NCBI GenBank assembly: GCA_943332445.1
Contig: CALQPL010000082.1
Span: forward strand, 1-5,778
Reading direction: 5' to 3'
Length of the DNA stretch: 5,778 bases
Source of the DNA: Bifidobacterium breve
GTDB lineage: Bacteria > Actinomycetota > Actinomycetes > UBA12327
Shown: in pieces, positions 5,269 through 5,778 of the stretch
How positions within the stretch are numbered: position 1 is the stretch's first letter
Layout: the number at the start of each line of letters is the position of its first letter
Notes under the pieces: generated by a model
What the model saw: the letters and a program-made list of their open reading frames with translations, nothing else
What the model was told of the DNA's origin: nothing
The model's database searches: none
Program-made: the position numbers and the translations under genes

Positions 5269-5778
5269 ATGGGACAGCCGCCGAATTTTCTCTTCTCCAT
5301 CCTTCTTCTCATCCACTTGCTGCTTTTGACCTTTTGGCTGGGTGGAGACTTGGGTACCTATTACTCGAGTCGGCAGGTCACTAAGGCTGGGTTGAGCGTG
5401 GATGCGCGACGCATTTCGCTCAAGATCATGGCGTTTTGTGACATGGGTCCGCGGTTGTGCATGCCACTGTTTTTGGCATCGGGCACGCTGTTGATCATCG
5501 CTGATGAGCGTGGTGCAAAGTTTAGGTTGCTGGCGATTCCGGTGTTGTTGTTCACCGCGCTGTGGGTCGCGTTGGTCTTAGTCGAGCACAACGTTGCAGG
5601 TGACAAACCCATTAAGTTGGTGAGCTTGAAGCTCGACTACGCAGTTCGCATTGTGGTCATCGCCGGTACGGCGATCGGTGGCATCTACACGATGGTGGTC
5701 ACTGATCCATTCGGTGTGCAGACCAATCCCAAATGGCTGGGGCTGAAGATCCTGCTGTACGGCGTGACCGTCCTGTGC
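5269..5778 (+). CDS. Uncharacterised multi-pass membrane protein, CopD/HemJ-like (3' truncated by window)
   Basis: An open frame of 170 codons runs from ATG 5269 to the last base. An in-frame TGA at 5251-5253 rules out an earlier start. The product is strongly hydrophobic with about four membrane helices so far (roughly residues 7-28, 63-78, 87-106, 126-144) and a fifth beginning near 157. Notable residues are His16 in helix 1 followed by TFWLGGDLG (21-29), DMGPRL (58-63), Glu106-His107 at the end of helix 3, and WLGLKILLYG (156-165). A helix-1 His with W.GG and a later W..K helix recall the HemJ/CopD/DUF2269 kind of membrane protein, where such His residues can bind heme or metal. That is a resemblance by eye, not a family assignment. 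Codon use looks like that of the neighbours. The C-terminus is outside the window. Confidence 0.8.
   Translation, partial: MGQPPNFLFSILLLIHLLLLTFWLGGDLGTYYSSRQVTKAGLSVDARRISLKIMAFCDMGPRLCMPLFLASGTLLIIADERGAKFRLLAIPVLLFTALWVALVLVEHNVAGDKPIKLVSLKLDYAVRIVVIAGTAIGGIYTMVVTDPFGVQTNPKWLGLKILLYGVTVLC

Noticed and set aside
5115..5384. 89-codon plus-strand open frame bridging the DUF4229 gene and the edge membrane protein
   Set aside because: It overlaps both better-supported genes out of frame and its sequence has no coherent domain or membrane pattern.
1..5778. A new defence, mobile or otherwise undescribed system
   Set aside because: All long genes are housekeeping respiratory or quinone genes in one coherent cluster. 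There are no repeats, integrase or transposase genes, CRISPR units or toxin-antitoxin pairs in the window.

Overview
The window looks like an actinobacterial chromosome segment of moderate-to-high GC. The evidence is the protein relatives recognised from memory (Streptomyces-type futalosine-pathway enzymes, a DUF4229 protein, a PLDc_N protein with the actinobacterial tail), frequent GTG starts, weak or absent Shine-Dalgarno sequences, and -10-like TAnnnT hexamers lying 6-8 nt before start codons. GC was judged by eye, not computed, and I cannot name a genus.

Layout: (1) 1-291, the 3' end of a ccsB/resC-type cytochrome c biogenesis gene (heme-handling WWD domain). (2) 302-601 on the minus strand, a small two-helix membrane protein with a PLDc_N domain, tail-to-tail with ccsB. 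(3) A 36-bp divergent gap (602-637) that apparently holds back-to-back promoters. (4) 638-3707, three menaquinone genes: the UbiD-family decarboxylase (mqnL), the UbiA-family prenyltransferase (mqnP, whose likely GTG start overlaps the mqnL stop) and the UbiX flavin prenyltransferase (mqnM/ubiX). (5) 3750-5191, the radical-SAM aminofutalosine synthase mqnE, probably with its own promoter, followed 5 bp later by a DUF4229 membrane protein. (6) 5269 to the window end, the first 170 codons of an uncharacterised multi-pass membrane protein with a CopD/HemJ-like look.

Together, MqnE makes aminofutalosine early in the futalosine route to menaquinone. MqnP prenylates the 1,4-dihydroxy-6-naphthoate product, MqnL decarboxylates the prenylated intermediate, and UbiX supplies the prenylated FMN that MqnL needs. 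The genes for the intervening steps (mqnA/B/C/D) and the final methyltransferase are not in the window. With ccsB on one flank and a possible heme- or metal-binding membrane protein on the other, this is a respiratory-chain neighbourhood.

I see no mobile element, CRISPR array, RNA gene, phage trace or obvious new system. The most interesting items are the position-symmetric divergent leaderless-type promoters at 602-637, the probable separate promoter of mqnE, and the uncharacterised membrane protein at the 3' edge. No stretch longer than about 80 bases is without a gene.
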